Assembly (NCBI RefSeq): GCF_015767435.1
Contig: NZ_JADWOV010000245.1
Coordinates: 1 to 64,000 of the forward strand
DNA: 64,000 nucleotides
Direction: 5' to 3'
DNA from: Polaribacter sp. BAL334
GTDB taxonomy: Bacteria > Bacteroidota > Bacteroidia > Flavobacteriales > Flavobacteriaceae
Below, piece after piece: positions 26,618 through 33,920 of the stretch. Made by a program: the position numbers and the translations under genes. Position 1 is the first letter of the stretch. Each line of letters starts with the position of its first letter. The notes beneath the pieces were generated by a model. It worked only from the letters and a program-made list of their open reading frames with translations, had not been told where the DNA came from and did no database searches.

Positions 26618-27622
26618 ATGAGCACAAATAATAAAATACTTCTATTCCTTGCACTGAGTTTTTTTGCTTTTCAAAATATAAAAGCACAAAGTGTTTATGA
26701 AGGAAAGAAAACAAAAGTAGAAAAAGATATTTCAGCAGATTTTCCTTTCGAGTCTAAATTCATAGATCTAGGAACGGATACCGTACACTATGTTGAATCA
26801 GGTGAAGGTGACCCAATAATATTACTGCACGGTTTACCTGCAAATGCTTATCTATGGCGAAACATTATTCCAAACATTGACGATAATAAAAAGGTAATAG
26901 CCTTGGACTTTTTAGGTTTTGGAAAATCAAGTTTTCCAAAAGACAGAAACGTTTCAGTAGAAGTACAGTACAAAATGCTGACTGATTTTATAGAAGCTAA
27001 GCAACTTAAAAATGTCACACTTTTTATTCAAGATATTGGCTCAATTGTAGGGATGCTCTATGCGATTAGAGAACCTCAGAACGTAAAGGGGATGGCTCTC
27101 TTTGAAGCTCCTTTTATGCCAGCTGATGTAATGTACGACCAATTACCGTTTAGTTTCAAAGCGTTTATGAAACTCACTAGAACCAAAAAAGGGAATGAAA
27201 AATGGATGGTTAAAAAGAATTTTGCTGGCAAAAAATTGGCGGTTAATTTCTTTACAGGTAGAAAATTACCAAAAGAAGCGTATCCGCATTATACGCAACC
27301 TTGGGATGAGAAAGAAAGACGCTATGCCATAACCAATGGTCCAGACCCTGCCGTTTTATCCTACACCAAAGGAAAGGGAGAAAGTGACTTTGCTACTCTA
27401 TTGGACACTATATCAAATGGAATGAAAGAAACACGAATCCCAATCTTATATTTCTATGCCAAAAAAGGATTAGTAAATAGAAAAAAAGCAGTTGAATACG
27501 CCAAAGAAAACTTCAACAATGCAACCTTTGTTTATCTTGGAAAAGGGAAACACTTTTTGACAGAAAGCCACCCAAAACAAATAAGCCAGAAGTTTAATTT
27601 TTGGTTTGAAACGTTGAAGTAG
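26618..27622 (+). CDS. Exported alpha/beta hydrolase, haloalkane-dehalogenase-like fold
   Basis: 334 aa with a signal peptide (about 1-24, FFAFQNIKAQ). The layout is that of haloalkane dehalogenases: oxyanion loop HGLPANAYLWRN (about 71-82), nucleophile elbow QDIGS with Asp139, and catalytic His312 in GKGKHFLTE. Classical dehalogenases need two halide-binding residues, an Asn or equivalent in HGNP and the Trp after the nucleophile (QDWG); here these positions are Leu73 and Ile140. The protein is also exported and longer than usual. It is therefore probably a hydrolase on another ester-like substrate. Last gene of the HxlR operon, followed by a terminator. Confidence 0.9.
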   Translation: MSTNNKILLFLALSFFAFQNIKAQSVYEGKKTKVEKDISADFPFESKFIDLGTDTVHYVESGEGDPIILLHGLPANAYLWRNIIPNIDDNKKVIALDFLGFGKSSFPKDRNVSVEVQYKMLTDFIEAKQLKNVTLFIQDIGSIVGMLYAIREPQNVKGMALFEAPFMPADVMYDQLPFSFKAFMKLTRTKKGNEKWMVKKNFAGKKLAVNFFTGRKLPKEAYPHYTQPWDEKERRYAITNGPDPAVLSYTKGKGESDFATLLDTISNGMKETRIPILYFYAKKGLVNRKKAVEYAKENFNNATFVYLGKGKHFLTESHPKQISQKFNFWFETLK

Positions 27623-27664
27623 AATAAAAAAAAACTATAGCAAAAAAAAAAAAAAATGCAATAG

Positions 27665-27695
27665 CGGTTTAGTTGTAAACTTGAACCGTTTTTTT
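27665..27695 (+). terminator. Rho-independent terminator of the HxlR-divergent operon
   Basis: A hairpin with arms CGGTT(T)AGTT and AACT(TG)AACCG around a short GTA loop, followed by seven T. It lies 43 bases after the hydrolase stop and before the promoter of the next gene. Confidence 0.75.
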
Positions 27696-27736
27696 GTAAT
27701 TATTAAGTATCTTCTCCATTCAATAACTTAACGCAA

Positions 27737-27758
27737 CAAATCTAAATTAATAGATTTG
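27737..27758 (+). promoter_or_regulatory. Palindromic promoter element upstream of the esterase gene
   Basis: CAAATCTA and TAGATTTG form an 8-bp inverted repeat; the right half TAGATTTG matches the Bacteroidota -7 box TAnnTTTG and lies 20 bases before the ATG at 27779. No -33 box was found at standard spacing. It could be a regulated promoter; the palindrome may be coincidental. Confidence 0.4.
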
Positions 27759-27778
27759 TATTAATAAACACAATAAAA

Positions 27779-28918
27779 ATGAAAAACAATCTACTCTTAG
27801 TATTAATACTAATTCCAGTATTTTCTATTTGTCAAAATCTTACAAACTCAAGTACTATAACTATTACTAAAACATGGAGTCAGCAACCAAATGGATATAC
27901 TTACCCAATGGACATTTTAGTTCCAAGTGGCAACCCTCCCATAAATGGATTTCCAATTTGTATTTTATTACATGGTAATGGACAAACAGGCTCATCCATT
28001 TTAACCCAATATCAAAGTATACTAAACGGCCATGCATTGATAGCACCAACAGGATATATGAATAGCTGGGATATTTGTTCCGAAAATAGTGAAGCTCCTG
28101 ATATGGAAATGATTTTAGATTTGATAGGTTCGATACAAAATTATTCAAATATTAACATAAATAAAATTAGAATATTAGGTTTTTCGAACGGTGCGGGTTT
28201 AGCAAATAGAATTTTTATTGAAAATAATGACCCGAGAATTGATATTGTTTGTGCGGTTGTTTCACAGTTAAATGAACCACAATATCATTTAGGAGATTAT
28301 TATCAACCTAATGGTTCTTCAGATCCTTCAAGTTCTTATTGTGGCTACGATAATATTATTGTTCCTATAAGTGGAAGAAAATATCTAAGCATATGTAATG
28401 ACAATGATCCTATAATTCCATATTTAGGAGGAACATCGATTGTTGGCGTTGACTTTTTAAATGCTCAAGATGCAACATTTATTGTTGCTCAAAGCCAAGG
28501 ATATTCAGGTACTCAAATTAGTGGACCTGGAAACCCAATTGGAAGCCCACTAATATTTGAATATTCATATCTTTCGGGAGATGTGGTTCACCTTAGAGGA
28601 AATGCAGGCCACTCGACTAATTCATCACAACAAGACTACATCAATGACTTCTTTTCAGATTGTGAAGTTTCGCTTGGAGTAAATGAAATTACCATTGACG
28701 GAACTGAAGTTTATCCAAACCCCGTTAGTTCGTTTATTAATATAAAAAGGACTTCTGATAATCCTAGTTTCCTACAAATTTTCAATACAATAGGAGAGCT
28801 TGTTTTAAAGAAAGAGGTAAATGGTAAAAAAATATATCTTGATTTAACGTACTTGTCTAATGGAATTTATGTGTTAAGGTTAGATAATCAAGCAATTAAA
28901 CTTATTAAAGAAAAGTAA
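27779..28918 (+). CDS. T9SS-secreted alpha/beta-hydrolase (esterase/PHB-depolymerase-like)
   Basis: 379 aa. A signal peptide (about 1-19) leads into an alpha/beta-hydrolase domain (about 40-285): oxyanion region CILLHGNGQTG, nucleophile Ser136 in LGFSNGAG, an acid in CNDNDPIIPYLGG and a late His in NAGHSTN. This order resembles LpqC/PHB-depolymerase-type esterases, including feruloyl and acetyl esterases. A T9SS type A tail follows (VYPNPVSSFINIK to IKLIKEK), so the enzyme is exported outside the cell. It has its own promoter and stands alone between the HxlR operon and the convergent SDR gene. The substrate is unknown. Confidence 0.88.
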   Translation: MKNNLLLVLILIPVFSICQNLTNSSTITITKTWSQQPNGYTYPMDILVPSGNPPINGFPICILLHGNGQTGSSILTQYQSILNGHALIAPTGYMNSWDICSENSEAPDMEMILDLIGSIQNYSNININKIRILGFSNGAGLANRIFIENNDPRIDIVCAVVSQLNEPQYHLGDYYQPNGSSDPSSSYCGYDNIIVPISGRKYLSICNDNDPIIPYLGGTSIVGVDFLNAQDATFIVAQSQGYSGTQISGPGNPIGSPLIFEYSYLSGDVVHLRGNAGHSTNSSQQDYINDFFSDCEVSLGVNEITIDGTEVYPNPVSSFINIKRTSDNPSFLQIFNTIGELVLKKEVNGKKIYLDLTYLSNGIYVLRLDNQAIKLIKEK

Positions 28919-28920
28919 AA

Positions 28921-29030
28921 GTGCCTAACAATTGTATAGTTCATTTACACCCTTCGGGATCCAAAAGCACCATACAAGGAACGTTGTAGCCAATTTGACC
29001 AAAAAAAAATCACAAGAGCAGAAACCCTTG
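28921..29030. repeat. Degenerate palindromic intergenic repeat, attC-like
   Basis: The sequence between the convergent esterase and SDR genes begins TGCCTAACAATTG and, about 75 bases on, has AACGTTGTAGCCAATTTGACC. The ends pair imperfectly (GCCTA..ACAA with TTG..TAGCC), and GCCTAAC/GTTAGGC fits the RYYYAAC/GTTRRRY core seen in integron attC sites. The second core does not fit. Similar elements are scattered in flavobacterial genomes (recalled, not checked). It is most likely a relic of a mobile cassette or an intergenic repeat. Confidence 0.35.
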
Positions 29031-29062
29031 CGATTTTATAAAATAGAGAAAAACTTGAATGG

Positions 29063-29932
29063 TTATACCGAAACACCACCAAGTATATTCTCCAACTGCA
29101 TTTCTTTAAGAACTCTATCTTGAATAGGTTGCGTTAATTCGTTAATTTCATCAACACCCCAAGTAATACCAACGACAGTTCGAGTTGGACGACTACCAAA
29201 AGGCGTTTCGGCTAATTTCAAATATGCATCTACTACCCATTGTGGGTCGGGAGCATCTTCGCTCTGTAACATTTGAGCAAAATTTTCACCCATTGCTGAT
29301 GGAACACCTGCCAATTCGCCATAAGTTGCTAAAACTTCACTATGTGCAGGAGCTTGTCCTGATGCCAATAAACCTGTACCAAAAGGACCAGGTTCTACCA
29401 AGACTATATCAACACCAAAAGGTGAAACTTCGTAACGCAATGCTTGTGAATATCCTTCCAAAGCGTGTTTAGTTGCAGTGTAAGTACCAAAAAATGGTGG
29501 TGACATACGACCAACCAACGAAGAAGTATTAATAACTAAACCAGAGCCAGATTTACGCATAGAAGGCAAAACAGCTTGAATTACTCTAATAGCACCAAAA
29601 TAATTGGTTTCCATTTGAAATTTTGCTTGCTCAACGCTGAATGCTTCGGTAATGCCCAAATACATTATTCCTGCATTGTTGATAAGAATATCAATGTTTC
29701 CTGCTTCTACAAGAATATTTGACATTGCTTTTTTTACGGATTCATCATTGGTTACGTCCATATCCACAACTTTTATAAGTGTAGAATGGTTTTCTAACTC
29801 TGCTTTTGCATCTGAATTTTTTCCATAAGGATTTCGCATTGTAGCAAAAACTTGATAGCCTTTGTCGGCAAAATCTTTGGCAGCTTTCAGACCAAATCCG
29901 TTGCTGCTTCCTGTGATGATTATATTTTTCAT
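29063..29932 (-). CDS. Short-chain dehydrogenase/reductase
   Basis: 289 aa classical SDR: TGSSNGFG (about 7-14) binds the nucleotide, NNAGIMY at 85-91, catalytic Ser in INTSSLVG, Tyr151 and Lys155 in YTATKHALEGY, and VEPGPFGTGL after beta-6. This C-terminal type is common for oxidoreductases of unknown substrate in redox-stress operons. It is the last gene of a minus-strand operon (SnoaL lipoprotein, membrane protein, SDR) divergent from the HxlR regulator at 31552, mirroring the HxlR-SDR pairing of the first cluster. Confidence 0.93.
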   Translation of the reverse strand: MKNIIITGSSNGFGLKAAKDFADKGYQVFATMRNPYGKNSDAKAELENHSTLIKVVDMDVTNDESVKKAMSNILVEAGNIDILINNAGIMYLGITEAFSVEQAKFQMETNYFGAIRVIQAVLPSMRKSGSGLVINTSSLVGRMSPPFFGTYTATKHALEGYSQALRYEVSPFGVDIVLVEPGPFGTGLLASGQAPAHSEVLATYGELAGVPSAMGENFAQMLQSEDAPDPQWVVDAYLKLAETPFGSRPTRTVVGITWGVDEINELTQPIQDRVLKEMQLENILGGVSV

Positions 29933-29956
29933 TTTAGAAATATTTGAATTTTGAAA

Positions 29957-30493
29957 TTAAATTGAGGCATACGAAAACGCCAAGTAATTAAGGATAGTCA
30001 CAACCAACCAAAAGGGAGTGAACACGATACCTACATTTCTACCGTGAGTAGAAACTTTTGGATGCTTACCGAAGAATGGCAGAAAACCCGCTTGATTGGC
30101 ATTAACCAACATCATCAATACTGCAACTACACCAAAAACTAAATGCAATGGTTGACGAGCAGCAAGTTCAACTCCCATTCCATAGATAGCACCAACAGCA
30201 ACGGCTGTAAACCCGATAGCTCCTTGACGTTGTTCAAAAAGCAAAAGGAAAAGATAATCTTTTGCATTCGTCAACTTTTCCTTTGGCGATGCATCCAAAG
30301 CTGCATCAAGCATTGTTAGTTGTTCGTCTTGTGTCAAAGCCGTTTTACTGCTCGGAGCTTTAAGTCCAAAAAAGGGCAATACCCAATTGACAATCCAGCG
30401 AGCTTGCATAGGAAACAGCATTTCAATTCCGTGAAGTGTTACAGGAATAATGGACAATACCATTGCTAAGGTTGAAATTTGTATTTCGCTCAT
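29957..30493 (-). CDS. Integral membrane protein of unknown function
   Basis: 178 aa with about four hydrophobic helices: ISTLAMVLSIIPVTLHGIEMLF, GAIGFTAVAVGAIYGMGVELA, LHLVFGVVAVLMMLVNANQAGF and GIVFTPFWLVVTILNYLAFSY. A cytoplasmic or periplasmic loop lies between the first two. No family recognised. It sits between the SDR (24 bases) and the SnoaL lipoprotein (21 bases) in the second HxlR-linked operon. Confidence 0.78.
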   Translation of the reverse strand: MSEIQISTLAMVLSIIPVTLHGIEMLFPMQARWIVNWVLPFFGLKAPSSKTALTQDEQLTMLDAALDASPKEKLTNAKDYLFLLLFEQRQGAIGFTAVAVGAIYGMGVELAARQPLHLVFGVVAVLMMLVNANQAGFLPFFGKHPKVSTHGRNVGIVFTPFWLVVTILNYLAFSYASI

Positions 30494-30514
30494 CGTAATA
30501 AGTTTTAAGAGTAA

Positions 30515-31402
30515 TTAAAATCCAAACATCCCGTTATTGTGCGCCAAACCTTCGGTAGGAATTTCTTGAATCACATCCCAATGCTCTACGATTTTACCGT
30601 CTTTCATTCTGAACAAGTCGTAAAACACGTGTTTCTTGCCCCCATTCCATTCACCTTCGCTTACCGTTAGGACGAAATTACCTTCGCCCAACACTTTATG
30701 GATTTTGGTGTATTTAAACATATTGTTTTGAGAAGTGAGATACTGCACTGCTTCAACTATGCCAGTCAATCCGTCTTTAATTTGTGGGTTGTGCTGATGA
30801 TATTCTTCAGAACTGATGTAGTCGCCAATCTTACTTGGATTTTTACCCATTAAAACGTCTTCAATAAGAGAAACTGCTAAAGCTTTGTTTGCCTCAGTTT
30901 TATCTAAATCTTCAACGGTTGTTGGTCCATCGGTTTGCGTTCTTCCGCTGGCAGTTTCTTTGGCTAAAACTGTCATTGCGTCCCAATGTTCGGCTACTTT
31001 TCCGTTTTTATCAACACGAATAATATCAAATGCCACCATTTCATCCGCCCCAAAAGGTTTGGCGTTTTTCCAGATATTGTGCATAAACACAAAATCGCCA
31101 TCTTGAAACATTCTCACGTTTTCGGCATACGTTCCGTGTTCTTTTAATACTGGTAATAAACCAATAAAAGGTTCTAAACCAGTTGGCACAAATGGATTGT
31201 GTTGAATGTAATCAGCATTTGCAAATTTGCGCATAGTTGCAGTGTCTTGCTTCATTACAGCACCTAAGAAAGTGCCTACGATTTCTTTGTTTGTCATCTT
31301 TGTTGTTTTTGATTGATTAACCTCGCTAGTGTTCTGTTTTACTGAAGTGTTGCAAGAAACAAGAATACCTGCAAACATTAGTACTAAAATTGATTTGCTC
31401 AT
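30515..31402 (-). CDS. Lipoprotein with two SnoaL-like (NTF2-fold) domains
   Basis: 295 aa. Lipoprotein signal ending at Cys17 (FAGILVSCNTS). Two tandem SnoaL/ester-cyclase-like domains follow: about 35-155 (NKEIVGTFLGAVMKQDTATM, YIQHNPFVPTGLEPF, VAFDIIRVDKNGKVAEHWD) and about 165-290 (NKALAVSLIEDVLMGKNPSK, YHQHNPQIKDGLTGI, FYDLFRMKDGKIVEHWD). Each has the IQHNP/HQHNP and KxxEHWD signatures. The fused pair in a membrane-attached form suggests a periplasmic enzyme or small-molecule binder of unknown specificity. First gene of the minus-strand operon under the divergent HxlR regulator. Confidence 0.88.
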   Translation of the reverse strand: MSKSILVLMFAGILVSCNTSVKQNTSEVNQSKTTKMTNKEIVGTFLGAVMKQDTATMRKFANADYIQHNPFVPTGLEPFIGLLPVLKEHGTYAENVRMFQDGDFVFMHNIWKNAKPFGADEMVAFDIIRVDKNGKVAEHWDAMTVLAKETASGRTQTDGPTTVEDLDKTEANKALAVSLIEDVLMGKNPSKIGDYISSEEYHQHNPQIKDGLTGIVEAVQYLTSQNNMFKYTKIHKVLGEGNFVLTVSEGEWNGGKKHVFYDLFRMKDGKIVEHWDVIQEIPTEGLAHNNGMFGF

Positions 31403-31435
31403 TGATTTTTTTTAAAGTTTATTTTTTACTTGTGT

Positions 31436-31509
31436 TTCGCAAGCAAAATTACATATTTACTTTTAATATGCAAGTAAAAATTAAAATAAATTTCATTTTG
31501 CAAGCAAAA
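31436..31509. promoter_or_regulatory. HxlR operator array with minus-strand promoter
   Basis: Three related sites occur in the divergent gap: TTTCGCAAGCAAAA (31435-31448), TGCAAGTAAAA (31469-31479) and the perfect palindrome TTTTGCAAGCAAAA (31496-31509). TTTACTT (31456-31462) is the inverted half of the middle site. On the minus strand CAAAATTA (31444-31451) is a TAATTTTG -7 box, with CTTG (31471-31474) 19 bases upstream as a weak -33. The operator sites therefore overlap the promoter of the SnoaL operon, consistent with repression by the adjacent HxlR protein. Confidence 0.6.
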
Positions 31510-31528
31510 ATACTTTTCAGTACCTTTG
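31497..31528 (+). promoter_or_regulatory. Promoter of the second HxlR regulator gene
   Basis: TTTG (31497-31500), a 20-base spacer and TACCTTTG (31521-31528) match the Bacteroidota promoter exactly. The -33 box lies inside the palindrome TTTTGCAAGCAAAA, implying autorepression. The ATG follows 23 bases after the -7 box. Confidence 0.7.
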
Positions 31529-31551
31529 TGAAATAATTAGAATGTCAAGGA

Positions 31552-31992
31552 ATGAATGTGAAATTTAAATGTAACTGTCCTTTTACTTCGGCTTTGGATA
31601 TAGTGGGCGAAAAGTGGTTGTTAGTTATCGTAAAGCAAATGCTCATAGAAGGAAAAGAAACTTTCAAAGAATTTACCGAAGCTGATGAAGCAATTGCTAC
31701 CAATATTTTGACGGCCAAACTTAAATTTTTAGAAGAAACTGGTATAATTTTCAAAACACAACGACCAGATAATAAAAAAACAAACCTTTATCTTTTAACT
31801 GAGAAAGGCTTGGCTTTAACACCTGTTTTAGTAGAACTAGCTTTTTGGGGCGATAAAAATCTTAGAGACATCCATCCTATCATTGTGAACGGAGAAGCAA
31901 TGGAATTCCTAAGGAATGATAAAATGGCTTTTGCGAATGAAATAGAAAAAAAATACAAAGAAAAACTAACTACAATAAATTACTTACATTAA
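31552..31992 (+). CDS. HxlR-family transcriptional regulator
   Basis: 146 aa, paralogous to the regulator at 23299 (CPFTSALDIVGEKWLLVIVKQM, KETFKEFTEADEAIATNILTAKLKFLEETGII, NLYLLTEKGLALTPVLVELAFWGDKNLR). It is a winged-helix DNA-binding protein, probably a dimer, with Cys near the N-terminus that could sense redox or electrophiles, as known for some members. It is divergent from the SnoaL/membrane/SDR operon and has palindromic sites overlapping both promoters. Its stop marks the last normal gene before the GLPGLI island. Confidence 0.92.
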   Translation: MNVKFKCNCPFTSALDIVGEKWLLVIVKQMLIEGKETFKEFTEADEAIATNILTAKLKFLEETGIIFKTQRPDNKKTNLYLLTEKGLALTPVLVELAFWGDKNLRDIHPIIVNGEAMEFLRNDKMAFANEIEKKYKEKLTTINYLH

Positions 31993-32058
31993 ATAAGATT
32001 TTTATCGTATGCAAATTTAACCTTTAATATCCGCATTTTAACCTTTATAAAACATCAC

Positions 32059-32135
32059 CCCTTAAACTTCAAGACTTCACTCCTCCCTTTTTTAAAAATT
32101 TTGTTGCTGGCGTGTTTTCCTTTGCGGAGTTCTTT
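32059..32135 (-). pseudogene. Orphan 3' end of trhO (left flank of the GLPGLI island)
   Basis: 77 bases matching 39562-39638, the last 25 codons of intact trhO, with only three mismatches. In the trhO frame all three changes are synonymous (Glu GAG/GAA, Val GTG/GTC, Ala GCA/GCC). The frame continues through KFKG to a stop, here TGA instead of TAA. Upstream of KELRKGKH the match ends abruptly. The fragment is therefore a relic of another, once functional trhO allele, and makes a direct repeat around 32.06-39.56 kb. Confidence 0.87.
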
Positions 32136-32225
32136 GAGAATTATGTGCCATTTTTTGCTTTTTAGTGAAGAATCATTACGATTTGTAAACAATTTGAAAA
32201 TTATTTTTAAAAAAGGGTGTTTTTC

Positions 32226-32260
32226 CTTGTGTGAATCGTTTTTTTTTTTTTTTATGTTTG
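32226..32260 (+). promoter_or_regulatory. Promoter of small protein 1 with a T15 tract in the spacer (copy 1)
   Basis: CTTG (32226-32229) and TATGTTTG (32253-32260) form a Bacteroidota-type -33/-7 pair with a 23-base spacer. The spacer contains 15 consecutive T running up to the -7 box. The block from 32198 to 32260 is identical, or nearly so, to 34769-34832. The spacer is longer than the usual 19-20, so loss of a few T by slippage would bring it to optimum; variable expression is inferred. Confidence 0.6.
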
Positions 32261-32313
32261 TATTATTGTTATGAAAAGTTGCAAACTTCCTAACAATATT
32301 TTACGTAAAATCC

Positions 32314-32392
32314 TCCTAAAAAGATTCTTATATAAAAATTACGCAGCTTCTTTTTAGTTTATTGACGGTGAACAAATTAAACTCTTTGTAGG
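32314..32392 (+). ncRNA. Conserved structured leader RNA upstream of small protein 1 (copy 1)
   Basis: This part of a ~185-base 5' leader matches 34889-34964 for about 60 bases with one or two changes. It forms a stem CTAAAAAGA (32316-32324) with TCTTTTTAG (32349-32357), then a second stem ACAAA (32372-32376) with TTTGT (32385-32389). In the other copy the second stem is AACAAGG/CCTTGTT, so both strands changed while pairing was kept. Proposed role: cis-acting control of the downstream small-protein gene. No known riboswitch family recognised. Confidence 0.5.
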
Positions 32393-32451
32393 AAATAATA
32401 ACAATTTGATTTAGTATTGAATAATAAACTATAATTAAGAAATTTAAAATC

Positions 32452-32778
32452 ATGAAAAAATTAATTTTACTTTTATTTGTAATATTTGTGGGTAATATAG
32501 GTTTTGCAAATCAAAATAAAGAAAACAAATACTCTAAAGAGAAAATAAATTTTGAACTTAATTTAATTTGCAACAATAATTTTTTAGAGCAATTTAACTT
32601 TTCACAAGTCAAAAAATACGAAACCTATCTATTAAGTTTTGATTCTTTTTGTTCGGTGAGTATCTCATCAAGCTATAAAGGATTTACAATTTTTAGAAAT
32701 AGAGTTCCATGCAGTGGTATTCGTCAGGCCGTAGATGAAATGCATGCAATCTTGAGAAAATTAGCTGGTGATGAATAA
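32452..32778 (+). CDS. Small secreted protein 1 of the GLPGLI island
   Basis: 108 aa. A clear signal peptide (MKKLILLLFVIFVGNIGFAN) is followed by an ~88-residue mature protein with Cys at about 40, 67 and 87 (NLICNNN, DSFCSVS, RVPCSGI), which could form a disulfide in the periplasm or outside. No known domain. It is preceded by the duplicated T15 promoter and structured leader, and followed by hairpins and the first GLPGLI gene. It has the same position and general layout as the 84-aa protein at 35031, with only faint sequence similarity. Function unknown; a secreted effector, signal or toxin-like peptide is possible but unproven. Confidence 0.75.
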   Translation: MKKLILLLFVIFVGNIGFANQNKENKYSKEKINFELNLICNNNFLEQFNFSQVKKYETYLLSFDSFCSVSISSSYKGFTIFRNRVPCSGIRQAVDEMHAILRKLAGDE

Positions 32779-32852
32779 TTGCTAATTACTATACATTCTT
32801 TTTAGCAATTAATACTAAACAATAGATTTTTAATTATTTATTGTTTTTAAAA
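32779..32852 (+). terminator. Two hairpins between small protein 1 and the first GLPGLI gene
   Basis: Directly after the stop, ATTGCTA pairs with TAGCAAT (about 32778-32811). Further on, AACAATA pairs with TATTGTT (about 32819-32847), followed by a short T-run. Together they could stop most transcripts after the small protein, giving it higher expression than the downstream GLPGLI gene. Confidence 0.45.
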
Positions 32853-32866
32853 TAAAAAATGAAAAA

Positions 32867-33616
32867 ATGAAAATTAAATTAATAATACTCATAATAATTT
32901 TTTTAGAATTATCCGTTCATTCCCAAGAGAATTTTTATCAAGCGAAATATACTATGACCGGAAAATATCTTAATAATGAATTATATAACGCTACTTTAAT
33001 ATTCAATTCAACTAAATCGTTATATACTTATAGAGTATTAAGCAATAAAGACAAAGAAAATGTTAATGATGACAAAATATCTTTAACTTATAGTGATAAG
33101 AACACTTATTATTTGTACTCAGACAAAATTAAAGATAGTATTTTTGATTTAACAAATAGAAATAAAAAATATTTTTATGTAACTGAGGCTATACCTAAAC
33201 TCAAATGGAGACTTTTAAAAGATGAAAAAATAATTAATAAAATTAAATGTTTGAAAGCAACAACTCATTTCAGAGGAAAAAATTATATTGCTTGGTATAC
33301 ACCATCAATAGTAACACCTTTTGGTCCATGGAAATTGCATGGGCTTCCAGGTTTAATAATGAAAGCATATGATGAAAGTGAAATAATAAACTTTGAAATT
33401 ATCGATTTAAAAACCTCATCAGCAAATTTTAAATTAGATTTAGATGACAAATTAGAAAAAATCAATTTAATTAGTTTTGTAAAGGAAGAGAAACAAAGAA
33501 TAGAAAAATTAATTAAAGTGTTTAAGTCTAGAACAGAAGGTCATGCCTCAAGCGTTATATCTCGACGTGATATGGAAGATAATTATTATGATTTGGAAAA
33601 AGGGTTAAAATTTTAG
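32867..33616 (+). CDS. GLPGLI-family exported protein 1
   Basis: 249 aa with a signal peptide (about 1-19, ELSVHSQ). The family hallmark GPWKLHGLPGLIMKAYD lies at about 153-169, preceded by CLKATTHFRGKNYIAWYTP. GLPGLI proteins are exported Bacteroidota proteins of unknown function, often near TonB-receptor-like genes. The predicted fold is mostly beta strands with an N-terminal YQAKYTMT strand. This is the most divergent of the four copies; its C-terminus lacks the YEWEE ending. It follows small protein 1 in a likely operon. No catalytic residues are known in the family. Confidence 0.9.
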   Translation: MKIKLIILIIIFLELSVHSQENFYQAKYTMTGKYLNNELYNATLIFNSTKSLYTYRVLSNKDKENVNDDKISLTYSDKNTYYLYSDKIKDSIFDLTNRNKKYFYVTEAIPKLKWRLLKDEKIINKIKCLKATTHFRGKNYIAWYTPSIVTPFGPWKLHGLPGLIMKAYDESEIINFEIIDLKTSSANFKLDLDDKLEKINLISFVKEEKQRIEKLIKVFKSRTEGHASSVISRRDMEDNYYDLEKGLKF

Positions 33617-33633
33617 TAATAATACATAACTCA

Positions 33634-33834
33634 ATGGGTGTAATTAAGACAAAAATAAATTTGAAAAATCATATCATTATAAAACCACATAGAAAAATAG
33701 AAAAAAGGGGTTCATAGCCCAATTTTTGGGATTCACATAGCTATGATTTTCTGAAATTGAGTGAAACGTCTTTAAAAAAACAGTAAAAGGATGTGCCTAT
33801 GTGGTTTTACTTTTAAAAATTGAATTACACTCAA
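33634..33834. repeat. Nested inverted-repeat element (MITE-like) between GLPGLI genes 1 and 2
   Basis: The gap holds nested inverted repeats: an outer pair (ATGGGTGTAATT at 33634-33645 with AATTACACTCAA at 33823-33834, 10 of 12 paired), a perfect 13-bp inner pair (TAAAACCACATAG at 33680-33692 with its complement at 33797-33809), and a central palindromic region (ATAGCCC.., CATAGCTATG). It has no coding capacity. It may be a non-autonomous element or a very large RNA hairpin separating two genes. Confidence 0.45.
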
Positions 33835-33920
33835 CAAGTTAATAATATATATATAAAGATATTAACTAGTTTGGAAGTATTTTACATCTTAAATACCATA
33901 AAATTGTTAAAATAATAGGT

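Noticed and set aside
28932..29123. 63-aa plus-strand ORF between the esterase and SDR genes
   Set aside because: It runs over the attC-like repeat and into the antisense of the SDR 3' end; no protein-like features.
32452..33616. Toxin-antitoxin pair (small protein 1 with GLPGLI 1)
   Set aside because: Both have signal peptides and are exported; no toxin or antitoxin fold recognised. Kept only as part of the broader undescribed-system hypothesis.
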